A stretch of DNA of 64,000 nucleotides, taken from assembly GCA_039029535.1 (NCBI GenBank), contig JBCCFW010000017.1:1-64000 (forward strand), written 5' to 3'. The translations under genes and the position numbers were made by a program. The notes under the pieces were generated by a model. That model was given only the letters and a program-made list of their open reading frames with translations. It made no database searches and was not told the DNA's origin. Within the stretch, counting starts at the first letter, position 1. Every line of letters starts with the position of its first letter. Positions 15,889 to 24,611 of the stretch are shown piece by piece. The DNA is from JBCCFW01 sp039029535. GTDB taxonomy: Bacteria; Acidobacteriota; JBCCFW01.

Positions 15889-16134
15889 AGAGGGCGCTCT
15901 CCTGATTGAGACCGGGCGCGGGCCCGATCCGTGTCGCGGTGTCGGCACTCAGGCTAGGAGCCTTGTCCCCGAGCTGCCATGCCCCACCCCCTGGTCTCGA
16001 TCCGCAGAAACTCACTTTCTCGCCGGCAGGAGTGGGGCTTAGGATGAGTGCGTTCCCACCGGCGTCCACGAGGGATGAGCTGCGGGTCACGGACCCGGGG
16101 CGAGACGGCGAGGTCGGGATCGGGTGAGCGACGA

Positions 16135-17592
16135 ATGACCAAGTCGACCCTGCTGGCCCTCGCAGCGTTGGCCCTCGCCACGTGCCTGCTGTGTGCCTTG
16201 TGCGTGAAGGTGCACCGGCCGGTCATCGAGGACGACCTCACCACGCGAGCGACCGAGGCCCTGTCCTCCCAGGGTTTTGCCACGGTCGACGTCGACATGA
16301 GAGGGCGTGACGCTCTCCTCTCCGGCATGACGCTCACCGAGGAGCGACGGGCGCAGGCAGCGGCCGTGGTCGAGGACGTGCGCGGCGTCCGCGTCGTCCG
16401 CAACAAGCTCCTGGTCGCTCCGCCGGCACCGGATCCGACGAGCAGTCGAACGTCGCGACCGGCGCCACCGACGCCAGTCCGTCCGAGCCTGTCGCCACGA
16501 CTTCAGGTCCGGCGAGTCGGCGACACCATGCTCCTCGCCGGTCGGGTTCCGAGCGCCTCGCTCAAGGGCTCGCTGGCCGAGCGTGCCGGTCGGCTGCCGG
16601 GGATCGACCGTGTCGTGAACGAGCTGTCGGTGGACTCCACGGTCACCGAGTCGCCCTGGCTCGGACGCGCCGGTCAGGCGCTCGGGCTGGTGGGCGACCC
16701 CGTGAACGACGGTGGCCTGGCCATCGTCGACCGTCGCGTCACCCTGCAGGGTGACGTCGGCAGCTCGGCCGATCGCGAGCGGTTGGGACGCGCGGCGGGC
16801 CGTCTGCTGTCTCCCGAGCTCACCGTCGAGAACGCCCTCCGCGTCGTCCCGCGTCGCAGCGGTGGTGGCCTCGACCTGACGCGAGGAGCCGGCAGCCGAG
16901 CGTCGAGCTCGGGCACGACCGGCTCGGATGCGACGACTGCCGATCCGTCGCGGGCCGCAGCGGGTCGAGGAACGTCGCGCGGCAGCGACGCGACGGGTGC
17001 GGCTACGGGTCGCGCGACCTCGGGCCGAGCGACCGAAGATGCGAGCCGTGCTACGGGACGTGGCGGGTCGTCGACGGCTACCGGTCGTGACGACCGCGGT
17101 CGCTCCGGCTCACGGCCTGGAGACTCCACGACTGCCAGCGGTCGCAGCGGCGCGTCCTCGAGCGGCGAGGCCGCGATGGCTGCGCGCCGGGCCCGTGAGG
17201 CGGCGCGTCTCAGCGTCGACGAGCGCTCGGCTCAGCAAGACTTCGACGACTACCTGAGCGGTCGGGTCATCGAGTTTCAGACGAACAGCTCGACGATCCT
17301 CGCCAGCGGCCGTCGTGTCCTCGACGGTCTCATCCCCTTGCTGCGTCGTCATCGAGACGCCCGCTTCGAGATCTCCGGCCACACCGACTCGCGAGGACGC
17401 GAGGGGTGGAACCGCGAGCTCTCACGACGTCGTGCCGAGTCGGTGCGGCGCTACCTCATCGCCGATGGGATCTCGCCGGATCGCATGACCATCACCGGTC
17501 ACGGTCCGGACCTGCCCATCGCCGACAACGACACCGCCGAAGGCCGTCGACGCAACCGTCGCATCGAGCTGCGTGTCCTCCCCCGGAGCTGA
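16135..17592 (+). CDS. OmpA-family protein with BON domains
   Basis: 485 aa from ATG 16135. An N-terminal membrane anchor (residues 4-25, LLALAALALATCLLCALCV) precedes a BON-like domain (about 28-90) and a second, less clear one (about 120-245). A Ser/Thr/Arg/Gly-rich linker (about 255-365) spans the periplasm. The OmpA C-terminal peptidoglycan-binding domain occupies about 380-485, with ISGHTDSRG and RRRAESVRRYLIADGI and the closing EGRRRNRRIEL. It probably tethers membrane to cell wall. The next gene begins 3 bp after its stop, so the pair is an operon. Confidence 0.9.
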   Translation: MTKSTLLALAALALATCLLCALCVKVHRPVIEDDLTTRATEALSSQGFATVDVDMRGRDALLSGMTLTEERRAQAAAVVEDVRGVRVVRNKLLVAPPAPDPTSSRTSRPAPPTPVRPSLSPRLQVRRVGDTMLLAGRVPSASLKGSLAERAGRLPGIDRVVNELSVDSTVTESPWLGRAGQALGLVGDPVNDGGLAIVDRRVTLQGDVGSSADRERLGRAAGRLLSPELTVENALRVVPRRSGGGLDLTRGAGSRASSSGTTGSDATTADPSRAAAGRGTSRGSDATGAATGRATSGRATEDASRATGRGGSSTATGRDDRGRSGSRPGDSTTASGRSGASSSGEAAMAARRAREAARLSVDERSAQQDFDDYLSGRVIEFQTNSSTILASGRRVLDGLIPLLRRHRDARFEISGHTDSRGREGWNRELSRRRAESVRRYLIADGISPDRMTITGHGPDLPIADNDTAEGRRRNRRIELRVLPRS

Positions 17593-17595
17593 GAC

Positions 17596-19104
17596 ATGGC
17601 ATACCTCATCGGTCAGATCCTCCTGTGTCTCTTCATCGCCGGCCTCATCGGGCTGCTGATCGGGCTCTTGCTCGGTTGGTTCTCGTGGGGGCGCGGCACC
17701 AGCACCGGCGATGCCCCGACGGCACGGGCGTCCTCGTCCTCGTCGGATCGCGAGCCGGAGCTGCGTCGGGAGCTCAAGACCCTGCGCGATCGTCTTCAGG
17801 CCGCGGAAGCCGATGGTGGTCGTTGGAAGACGGAGCTCGACGCCGCGCGTGACGATCGCGATCAACACGTGCGTCAGGTCGGCGAGCTCGAAGGCCAACT
17901 CACCAACCTGAGGACCGGTCACGAGACGCTCCTCATCAAGAACGACGAGCGTTGGACTCAGTTCGAGACCGACCTGCTCGACCGCGAGCGCCAGGTGGCG
18001 ACCCTGCAGGAGCAGCTTCGGTCCCTCGAGGGATCGAGCGGGAGCTCCGAGGACGCTCTTCGCAGCCTGACGCGTGAACGAGACGACCTGCAGCGTCGGG
18101 TCTCCGAGCTCGAGGGTGAGCTCACCGGCCTGCGTGCCGGCCGGGCCGAGCTGACGGGCCTCGGGCAGGAGGAGCGCAGCCGTCTCGACGCCGAGATCAC
18201 CACCATCCGCGAGGAGCGTGGTGCGCAGCTCCGTCGGGTGGGCGAGCTGGAGGGCGAGCTCAACGTTCTCCGCAACACGCACGAGCGTCTCGTCACCAGC
18301 AGCACCGAGGAGCGAACGCGGTTCACCGACGACCTCACCGGGCTGCGCACCGAGCGTGAGACGCAGCTCCGTCGCATCGCCGAGCTGGAGGCTCAGCTCG
18401 ACGAGCTGCAGCGTCGATCGGAAGCGACCGAGCGCGTGCGCGAGGACGAGCAGCAGCGTCTCCGGCTCGAGCTCGACGACCACCGTCGCAAGCACGAGCG
18501 TGGCGCCGACGAGATCCGCAAGCTCGAGCTGAGCCTGACCGAGAGCCAGGGCCAGGCCGACGAGCTCGGCCGACTCCAGCTCGAGCTCGACGAGCACCGT
18601 CGCAAGCACGAGCACTGCGCCAACGAGGTCCGCAAGCTGGAGGCGGGTCTCACCGAGAGTCAGAGCCAGGCCGCCGAGCGTGCCGACGAGATCAGCCGGC
18701 TCCAGGGCCTGCTGCGTCATCGCCCGACCATCACCGTGCCGGCCCCCGCACCGCCGCCGGCGCCCGCCCCGGTCCAGGCTGCCGTCGCTCCGCCGGCTCC
18801 GGCCCCTGCTCCCGCGGCGCCGAAGCGTGCCCCGGCTCCCGCACGGAAGGCCGCACCGGCTCGACCGAAGAAGGCGGCCCGGCGGTCCAAGGACGACCTG
18901 AAGAAGATCTACGGCATCGGTCCGGTCATCGAGCGCCTCCTCAACAAGCTCGGCATCTCGACCTACCGGCAGGTGGCCGACTTCGATCGCAAGGAGATCG
19001 AACGCGTCGCCGACGCCCTGGAGACCTTCCCCGGACGCATCCGTCGCGACGGCTGGATGAAGCACGCCCGCAGGCTTCACCGCGACAAGTACGGCAAGGA
19101 CTGA
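17596..19104 (+). CDS. Membrane-anchored coiled-coil protein with C-terminal helix-hairpin-helix
   Basis: 502 aa. A single membrane span (residues 3-30, LIGQILLCLFIAGLIGLLIGLLLGWF) precedes a very long coiled coil (about 50-375) made of repeating ELEGEL and LRxERxxQLRRxxEL units. A Pro/Ala linker (about 380-425) follows. The C-terminal 70 residues (DDLKKIYGIGPVIERLLNKLGISTYRQVADF) form a helix-hairpin-helix domain like those found in many envelope or ribosomal-type proteins. It is co-transcribed with the OmpA/BON gene. Likely a structural envelope or cell-division-related scaffold; the exact role is unknown. Confidence 0.8.
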   Translation: MAYLIGQILLCLFIAGLIGLLIGLLLGWFSWGRGTSTGDAPTARASSSSSDREPELRRELKTLRDRLQAAEADGGRWKTELDAARDDRDQHVRQVGELEGQLTNLRTGHETLLIKNDERWTQFETDLLDRERQVATLQEQLRSLEGSSGSSEDALRSLTRERDDLQRRVSELEGELTGLRAGRAELTGLGQEERSRLDAEITTIREERGAQLRRVGELEGELNVLRNTHERLVTSSTEERTRFTDDLTGLRTERETQLRRIAELEAQLDELQRRSEATERVREDEQQRLRLELDDHRRKHERGADEIRKLELSLTESQGQADELGRLQLELDEHRRKHEHCANEVRKLEAGLTESQSQAAERADEISRLQGLLRHRPTITVPAPAPPPAPAPVQAAVAPPAPAPAPAAPKRAPAPARKAAPARPKKAARRSKDDLKKIYGIGPVIERLLNKLGISTYRQVADFDRKEIERVADALETFPGRIRRDGWMKHARRLHRDKYGKD

Positions 19105-19293
19105 GCCCGAGGCAGTTTCCTCTCCTTCCAGCTCGCCTCCCCGCCGACGAGGCGACTGGCGTCCCGTGCGTGGAACGACCCGCCGAGACGAGGGGTTTCC
19201 TGCGCGAGATCCTCTCGCCCGGGTCGGCCGAGGCCTCCTGAGCTCACGCCTGGCGCAGAAATCGACCGCCCGGCTCACGAAGTTCATCTCCGG

Positions 19294-19320
19294 TGTCGAT
19301 CGGAGAGCTGCTCGATCGTC
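19294..19320 (+). promoter_or_regulatory. Candidate ECF42-type promoter
   Basis: TGTCGA (19294-19299) as -35 and CGTC (19317-19320) as -10 with a 17-bp spacer, 55 bp upstream of the DGPF gene. As I recall it, the ECF42 consensus is TGTCGA with CG(A/T)C, located upstream of DGPF-protein operons, so autoregulation is likely. Confidence 0.6.
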
Positions 19321-19374
19321 TGAGGATCGAACGGGGCGGCCACGGTGGTCGTCTCCGCCTGAGGAAGCACCGAG

Positions 19375-19734
19375 ATGAACACCTACGTCCTCTTGCTGAA
19401 CTACGAGCCCGCCGCCGAAACCCCCGAGCCGAGCCCCGAGGAGATGCAGGCGATCGTCGAGAAGTACGTCGCCTGGGGTGAGCGGATGGCCGATCAAGGC
19501 CGCTGGGAAGGCGGCAAGAAGCTGGGAGAGGAAGGCGGCCGAGTCGTCCGTCGCGACGGCGAGAAGGTCACGGCCACCGACGGCCCCTTCGCCGAGGCCA
19601 AGGAGGTCGTCGGCGGGTTCTCCCTCCTCAAGGCCGAGAGCTACGACGAGGTCGTCGAGCTCTTGCAGGACCACCCGCACCTCGAGGGCGGCGGGACGAT
19701 CCTCGTCCGCGAGGTCGATCCGATCGAGGAGTAG
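19375..19734 (+). CDS. DGPF/YCII-domain protein
   Basis: 119 aa. It is a YCII-related ferredoxin-like protein with the family signature TATDGPFAEAKEVVGGFSLL (DGPFAE). Such proteins are encoded with ECF42 sigma factors, exactly as here: the sigma gene starts 8 bp downstream. Their biochemical function is not settled. Start ATG 19375 follows GAGGAA. The gene is preceded by a matching ECF42 promoter motif. Confidence 0.92.
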   Translation: MNTYVLLLNYEPAAETPEPSPEEMQAIVEKYVAWGERMADQGRWEGGKKLGEEGGRVVRRDGEKVTATDGPFAEAKEVVGGFSLLKAESYDEVVELLQDHPHLEGGGTILVREVDPIEE

Positions 19735-19742
19735 TCGGGGGC

Positions 19743-21029
19743 ATGACGCAGAGCGAACCCCCCGCCGGCACGGCAGCGCTCGTCGAGCACCTCTTCCGAC
19801 ATCGAGCGGGTCAGATCGTCGCCACGATCACCCGCGCGCTGGGTCCCGAGCATCTCGACCTGGCCGAGGACGTCGTGCAGGAGGTGCTCGTGCGGGCGCT
19901 CCGTCGCTGGCCGCTCCACGGTGTCCCGGAGCGGCCGGCCGCCTGGCTGTTTCGGGCGGCACACAACCTGGCTCTCGATCGGCTGCGGCATCGCTCGGTG
20001 ACCACCCGCTCGGAGCCCGAGGTGCTCCATCATCTCGAAGCGCTGGCGACCGCCGCCGAGCGACCCGACGATGCTCCGCTCTCGGGCGAGCTCCGGGACC
20101 ACCAGCTCCGGCTGGTCTTCGCTTGTTGTCACCCGGCGATCGCTCCCCGGGCACGGGTCGCCCTGACGCTGAAGACCTTCGGCGGCTTCAGCACCGAGGA
20201 GATCGCGCGTTCGTTCCTGTTGAAGGAGCCGACGGTCGCCCAGCTCATCGTCCGGGCCAAGCGACGTCTCCGCGAGGGCGACGTGACGCTCGAGGTGCCC
20301 GCCGGGGACGACCTGGTCGAGCGGCTCGACTCGGTCCTGACCGTCATCTACCTCGTGTTCAACGAGGGCCACGTCGCGACCCGAGGCGACGCGCTCGTCC
20401 GGCTCGAGCTCGTCCACGAGAGCCTCCGCTGGCTCGACCTCCTGCTCTCGGAGGAGCGGCTGAGGCATCCGCGCGTCCACGCGCTCGCCGCCTTGCTCTC
20501 GCTGCTGGCGTCCCGGCTCCCGGCTCGCACCGACGACGACGGCCGGCTGGTCCGTCTCAGCGAGCAGGACCGCAGCCTCTGGGACCGCGGGCTCCTCACG
20601 GCGGGCCTGCAGCAGCTCGAGCTCGCGATGGAGGCCCACGAGCTCAGCGCCCTCCACGTGCAGGCGGGCATCGCCGCCCTTCACGCCCGGGCGAGGACTG
20701 CCGAGGAGACCGACTGGGCGGCGATCCTGCGTCAGTACGACCTCCTCGAGACCCTCGAGCCCACGCCGGTCGTGCGGCTCAATCGGGCGGTGGCCGTCTG
20801 GCATGCCGAGGGGCCGGGCCCGGCCCTGGCGATCCTCGACGGGCTGCTCGACGAGCCGTCGCTCCAGCGGCATCACTGGCTGGCCTCCACGCGGGCGGCG
20901 GTGCTCGCGAGCCTCTCGCGGACCGAGGAGGCGGAGGTGGCCTATCGCGAGGCACTCGAACGGGTCGAGAACGGCTGCGAGCGCCTGTTCCTGGAACAGC
21001 GGCTCGGCGACCTGGAGAAGGACGCCTGA
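19743..21029 (+). CDS. ECF42-group RNA polymerase sigma factor with C-terminal extension
   Basis: 428 aa, far longer than a minimal ECF sigma (about 180). Sigma-2 region about 10-85 (HLDLAEDVVQEVLVRALRRWP); sigma-4 HTH about 120-175 (LKTFGGFSTEEIARSFLLKEPTVAQLIVRAKRRLRE). The remaining about 240 residues are a helical TPR-like extension (VIYLVFNEGH, ALLSLLASR, RALAVW-type segments) that defines this group (DUF6596-type). No anti-sigma factor is adjacent; ECF42 activity is thought to depend on the extension and the DGPF partner. Co-transcribed with the DGPF gene. Confidence 0.93.
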   Translation: MTQSEPPAGTAALVEHLFRHRAGQIVATITRALGPEHLDLAEDVVQEVLVRALRRWPLHGVPERPAAWLFRAAHNLALDRLRHRSVTTRSEPEVLHHLEALATAAERPDDAPLSGELRDHQLRLVFACCHPAIAPRARVALTLKTFGGFSTEEIARSFLLKEPTVAQLIVRAKRRLREGDVTLEVPAGDDLVERLDSVLTVIYLVFNEGHVATRGDALVRLELVHESLRWLDLLLSEERLRHPRVHALAALLSLLASRLPARTDDDGRLVRLSEQDRSLWDRGLLTAGLQQLELAMEAHELSALHVQAGIAALHARARTAEETDWAAILRQYDLLETLEPTPVVRLNRAVAVWHAEGPGPALAILDGLLDEPSLQRHHWLASTRAAVLASLSRTEEAEVAYREALERVENGCERLFLEQRLGDLEKDA

Positions 21030-21079
21030 GAGGGCGGGATCGGCCGTCGGGGAGCCAGGGCCGCCTGCTACGATGAGGG

Positions 21080-22267
21080 ATGGAGTCGAACCAGCAGGTT
21101 GCAGTCTTGGGGGGATGTGGTCACGTGGGCCTGCCCCTGGCCCTGAGTCTCGCCGATGCCGGGCACGACGTGCTCATCGTCGACCAGGACGAAGCCGCGG
21201 TGGCGCGGGTCCTGCGAGGGGAGATGGGCTTCCTCGAGGACGGCGGCGACGAGCTGCTGGCCAAGCACGTCGGCGGCCGGCTCCAGGCCACCACGGACGC
21301 GTCGCGCCTGTCCGAGGCCGGCACGGTGGTCTGCATCGTCGGCACGCCCATCGACGAGTACCTCAACCCCCAGCTCGGCCAGCTCCTCGCGCTCATGGAC
21401 GAGCTCAAGCCCCACCTGCGGGCGGGTCAGCTCTTCATCCTCCGGTCGACCGTGTTCCCCGGCGCGACCCAGCGCATCTCCCGCTGGGTGGAGGAGCACG
21501 TGCCGGGTCTCGAGCTCTCGTTCTGTCCGGAGCGCGTCGCCCAAGGCAAGGCCATCCGCGAGATCCAGTCCCTGCCTCAGATCGTCTCCGGCATCACTCC
21601 GGAGGCTCTCGGCCGGGCGCGGGAGCTGTTCTCGTCGCTGGGTGCCGACATCATCGAGCTGGACCCCACCGAGGCCGAGCTGGCCAAGCTGTTCTGCAAC
21701 GCCTGGCGCTACATCAGCTTCGCGACGGCCAACCAGTTCTACTCGCTCTGCGTGCAGAACGGGATCGACTTCTACCGGGTCTACGACGCCATCACCCAGG
21801 ACTACCCGCGGATGGAGAGTCTCCCGGGCGCCGGCTTCGCTGCCGGCCCCTGTCTCTTCAAGGACACGATGCAGCTCTCGGCCTTCTTCAACAACCAGTT
21901 CAGCCTGGGCCAGAGCGCGATGATGATCAACGAGGGCCTCCCGATGACCCTCGTCGAGTCGCTGAGGGCGCACGACCTCGCGGGCAAGACCGTCGGCATC
22001 CTCGGCATGACCTTCAAGGCCGACTGTGACGACCACCGCGACTCCCTGGCCTTCAAGCTTCGCAAGCTCCTGCTGCTGGAGTGCCGGGAAGTGGTCTGCA
22101 CCGACGAGTATCTCGAGTTCGATTGGTTGCTTCCGATGGAGGAAGTGCTCGAAAAGGCCGACTTGCTCGTCGTGGCGACCCCTCACGCCCGCTACCGCGG
22201 GCTCGAGCCGAAGCAGGTCGTCCTGGATCCCTGGAACCATCTCGGCCGAGGAGGCCTCGCACGATGA
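21080..22267 (+). CDS. Nucleotide-sugar dehydrogenase (UDP-glucose/UDP-ManNAc 6-dehydrogenase family)
   Basis: 395 aa. A Rossmann NAD-binding N-terminus (VAVLGGCGHVGLPLALSLADAG) is followed by TPIDEYLNPQL and STVFPGATQRI. The catalytic region has FAAGPCLFKDT, where the Cys corresponds to the nucleophile of GGxCxxKD in the family. The C-terminal domain (KTVGILGMTFKADCDDHRDS) completes the fold. It oxidises a UDP-sugar C6 alcohol to the uronic acid. WecC-like and UDP-glucose-type cannot be separated by eye. It begins a tightly packed operon and overlaps the next gene by an ATGA. Confidence 0.92.
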   Translation: MESNQQVAVLGGCGHVGLPLALSLADAGHDVLIVDQDEAAVARVLRGEMGFLEDGGDELLAKHVGGRLQATTDASRLSEAGTVVCIVGTPIDEYLNPQLGQLLALMDELKPHLRAGQLFILRSTVFPGATQRISRWVEEHVPGLELSFCPERVAQGKAIREIQSLPQIVSGITPEALGRARELFSSLGADIIELDPTEAELAKLFCNAWRYISFATANQFYSLCVQNGIDFYRVYDAITQDYPRMESLPGAGFAAGPCLFKDTMQLSAFFNNQFSLGQSAMMINEGLPMTLVESLRAHDLAGKTVGILGMTFKADCDDHRDSLAFKLRKLLLLECREVVCTDEYLEFDWLLPMEEVLEKADLLVVATPHARYRGLEPKQVVLDPWNHLGRGGLAR

Positions 22268-23283
22268 AGATTCTCGTCACCGGCTCGGCCGGTTTCATCT
22301 CCGGCTACACGGTGGCCGAGCTCCTCGACGCCGGCCACGAGGTCGTCGGCATCGACAACTACTCCAAGTACGGGGAGGTCGAGCGCAGCTACGACGACCA
22401 CCCCAACTACCGGCTGGTGCGTGGCGACTGCAAGGACGTCGAGCTCATGAAGGAGCTGGCCATCGACTGCGACCAGATCCTCGCGTCGGCGGCGATGATC
22501 GGCGGCATCAGCTACTTCCACGCTCTCGCCTACGACCTGCTCGTCGAGAACGAGCGCATCATCGGCTCGACTTTCGACGCGGCCTTGCACGCTCAGAAGC
22601 ACGGCAAGCTCAAGAAGATCAACGTGCTCTCGAGCTCGATGGTCTTCGAGAGCACCGATGTCTACCCGACCCCCGAGGGCAACGAGCGCGAATGCCCGCC
22701 GCCGGAATCGACCTACGGCTTCCAGAAGCTGTCCTGTGAGTACCACGCTCAGGGCGCCTGGCAGCAGTACGAGCTGCCGTACACGATCATCCGCCCCTTC
22801 AACTGCGTGGGGATCGGTGAGCAGAAGGCCCTGAAGGAGATCGAGATCAAGAGCGGCAACCTCAATCTCGCGCTCTCGCACGTCGTGCCCGACCTGGTGG
22901 CCAAGATCGCCAAGGGGCAGGACCCCCTCCGTCTCTTCGGTGACGGAAACCAGGTCCGTCACTACACCTACGGTGGCGACCTTGCCCGCGGCATCCGGAC
23001 CTGCATCGAGAGCGAGAAGGCGATCAACGACGACTTCAATCTCTCGACGCCGACGCCGCACACGGTGCTCGAGCTGGCCGAGGCGATCTGGAAGAAGATG
23101 CGACCGGATCAGCCCTTCCGGGTCGAGCACGACGAACCGTTCCAGCACGACGTGCAGAAGCGCACGCCGTCGGTGGAGAAGGCCAAGCGGGTCCTGGGCT
23201 ACGAGGCGACGACCACGCTCGACGAGATCCTCGACGAGGTCATCCCCTGGATCGAGAAGAGGGTGGAGCTCGATCAGGCATGA
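22264..23283 (+). CDS. NAD-dependent nucleotide-sugar epimerase/dehydratase (extended SDR)
   Basis: 339 aa. The NAD-binding motif is KILVTGSAGFISGYTVAELL (GxxGxxxG). The catalytic triad elements appear as VLSSSMVFE and YGFQK (Tyr-x-x-x-Lys). A substrate-domain segment IRPFNCVG is also present. By family it epimerises, decarboxylates or dehydrates an NDP-sugar. Placed after a UDP-sugar 6-dehydrogenase it probably acts on the uronate product. Coupled by ATGA overlaps at both ends. Confidence 0.92.
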   Translation: MKILVTGSAGFISGYTVAELLDAGHEVVGIDNYSKYGEVERSYDDHPNYRLVRGDCKDVELMKELAIDCDQILASAAMIGGISYFHALAYDLLVENERIIGSTFDAALHAQKHGKLKKINVLSSSMVFESTDVYPTPEGNERECPPPESTYGFQKLSCEYHAQGAWQQYELPYTIIRPFNCVGIGEQKALKEIEIKSGNLNLALSHVVPDLVAKIAKGQDPLRLFGDGNQVRHYTYGGDLARGIRTCIESEKAINDDFNLSTPTPHTVLELAEAIWKKMRPDQPFRVEHDEPFQHDVQKRTPSVEKAKRVLGYEATTTLDEILDEVIPWIEKRVELDQA

Positions 23284-24014
23284 GCAATGACGGCCTGCGG
23301 GTCGTTCTCCCCGTCTACAACGAGGGCGTCCACGTCCGTCAGTGGTGGGAGAAGGCGAGCCCCTTCCTGCCCGAGGACGTCCGGGTGCTCGTCGTCTACG
23401 ACTTCGACGAGGACGACACCCTCCCCGTGGTCGCCGAGCTCATCGAGGAAGGCGTCCCCATGGAGGCCGTCCGCAACCGGGCGCGCGGCGTGCACCAGGC
23501 CATCCTCACCGGCCTGCTCGCGGCGCGACCTCATGCGGCGCTGGTGTCGATGGCCGACCTCTCCGACGACCTGGGCGTGCTGCCCGACATGCTCGCCCAG
23601 CTCAGAGAGGGCTCGACCATCGTCGTCGGATCGCGCTACTGCAAGGGTGGTCGTCAGGAGGGCGGCCCGTGGCTCAAGGGCCAGCTCGCCCGCTGGGGCT
23701 CACGGGTCCTCCACTGGATTGCGGGCTTCCCGGTGAACGACGCCTCCAACAGCTTCCGGCTCTACGACAGCCGCTTCCTCGACGAGATCACCATCGAGAC
23801 CGATGGTGGCTTCGAGATCGGCTTCGAGATCACCGCCAAGGCCTGGAAGGCCGGACATCGGGTCACCGAGGTTCCCACGACCTGGTACGACCGCACGGCT
23901 GGCGAGAGCCGCTTCGACTTCAAGCGCTGGCTACCGAAGTACGCGAAGCTCTGGTGGTCGTGCTTCGTCTTCGGTATCGGCGTGCGGCTGGGGTTCGTGA
24001 AGCCGGGTGCCTGA
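23280..24014 (+). CDS. Glycosyltransferase family 2 (dolichyl-phosphate-mannose-synthase-like)
   Basis: 244 aa GT-A fold enzyme: RVVLPVYNEGVHVRQWW at the N-terminus, an acidic metal-binding stretch (MADLSDDLG), VVGSRYCKGG and the C-terminal EVPTTWYDRTAGESRF typical of DPM1-like GT2. No C-terminal membrane domain, so it is probably peripheral. Third gene of the operon; it would transfer a sugar, possibly the one made by the two upstream enzymes, to a lipid carrier or glycan. Confidence 0.9.
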   Translation: MSNDGLRVVLPVYNEGVHVRQWWEKASPFLPEDVRVLVVYDFDEDDTLPVVAELIEEGVPMEAVRNRARGVHQAILTGLLAARPHAALVSMADLSDDLGVLPDMLAQLREGSTIVVGSRYCKGGRQEGGPWLKGQLARWGSRVLHWIAGFPVNDASNSFRLYDSRFLDEITIETDGGFEIGFEITAKAWKAGHRVTEVPTTWYDRTAGESRFDFKRWLPKYAKLWWSCFVFGIGVRLGFVKPGA

Positions 24015-24038
24015 GCGCTCGGTTCCGTCTCAGTCGCC

Positions 24039-24527
24039 TCAGCTCTTGCGGGTGTACACGTACTCGGCGAGCAGCACCTTCTCGTCGCCCATCTCGTAGG
24101 ACATCGAGAACGTGCGCTGGTCGGGGCTCGGTTGGGTCTCGACCGTGTGGTACACGGTGTCCTGGCCGTTCCACGGCATGGTGCTCTTCGCCGACATGAT
24201 CAGGTCGCCGTTGTCGTCGAGCCCGCCCTCGAACACGCAGAGCCAGGGGCTCATCGTGTCCTGCCAGGTGCCGACGTGCTTGCCGGTCTTGGGGTCGAAG
24301 CCCATGGTCGCGCGACCTTGGAAGGGCACGCCGCCGAACTCGCAGGAGAAGCTCCCCACCGTCCAGAACGGACCCAGGGCCTCGACGACGTCCTCGGCCT
24401 CGTAGGTCATCGGAGGCATCCCGGGGCCGGTGTACATCGTGCACTCGACCTTCCAGGTGCCGATGCGGCTCTCGAGCCGGCGGTGCTCGTCGGTGGGCTG
24501 GGGGGCCTGGGGCTCTTGGTCGGACAT
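24039..24527 (-). CDS. DUF1579-family protein
   Basis: 162 aa from ATG 24527 with ribosome site CAGGAG. It has EHRRLESRIGTWKVECTMYTGPGMPP, FWTVGSFSCEFGGVPFQGRATMGFDPKTGKHVGTWQDTMSPWLCVFEGG and repeating beta strands, the pattern of DUF1579 (lipocalin-like beta-barrel). Function unknown. Converges on the glycosyltransferase gene with 24 bp between. Confidence 0.85.
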   Translation of the reverse strand: MSDQEPQAPQPTDEHRRLESRIGTWKVECTMYTGPGMPPMTYEAEDVVEALGPFWTVGSFSCEFGGVPFQGRATMGFDPKTGKHVGTWQDTMSPWLCVFEGGLDDNGDLIMSAKSTMPWNGQDTVYHTVETQPSPDQRTFSMSYEMGDEKVLLAEYVYTRKS

Positions 24528-24611
24528 GGTCGTGCTCCTGATCCGAGGATGAGTGAAGGAGACGATGCCGAGGAACGGAACGCGCCGCAAGCCCGCGCGG
24601 TCCGAGTCCCG

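Noticed and set aside
17422..19680. Long leftward open frame across OmpA/coiled-coil and DGPF genes
   Set aside because: Spans several real genes in the opposite direction with Leu/Glu/Arg-rich shadow composition.
23992..24045. Terminator between glycosyltransferase and DUF1579 genes
   Set aside because: Only 5-bp CTGAG/CTCAG arms with a 22-nt loop and two competing right arms; not better than chance.
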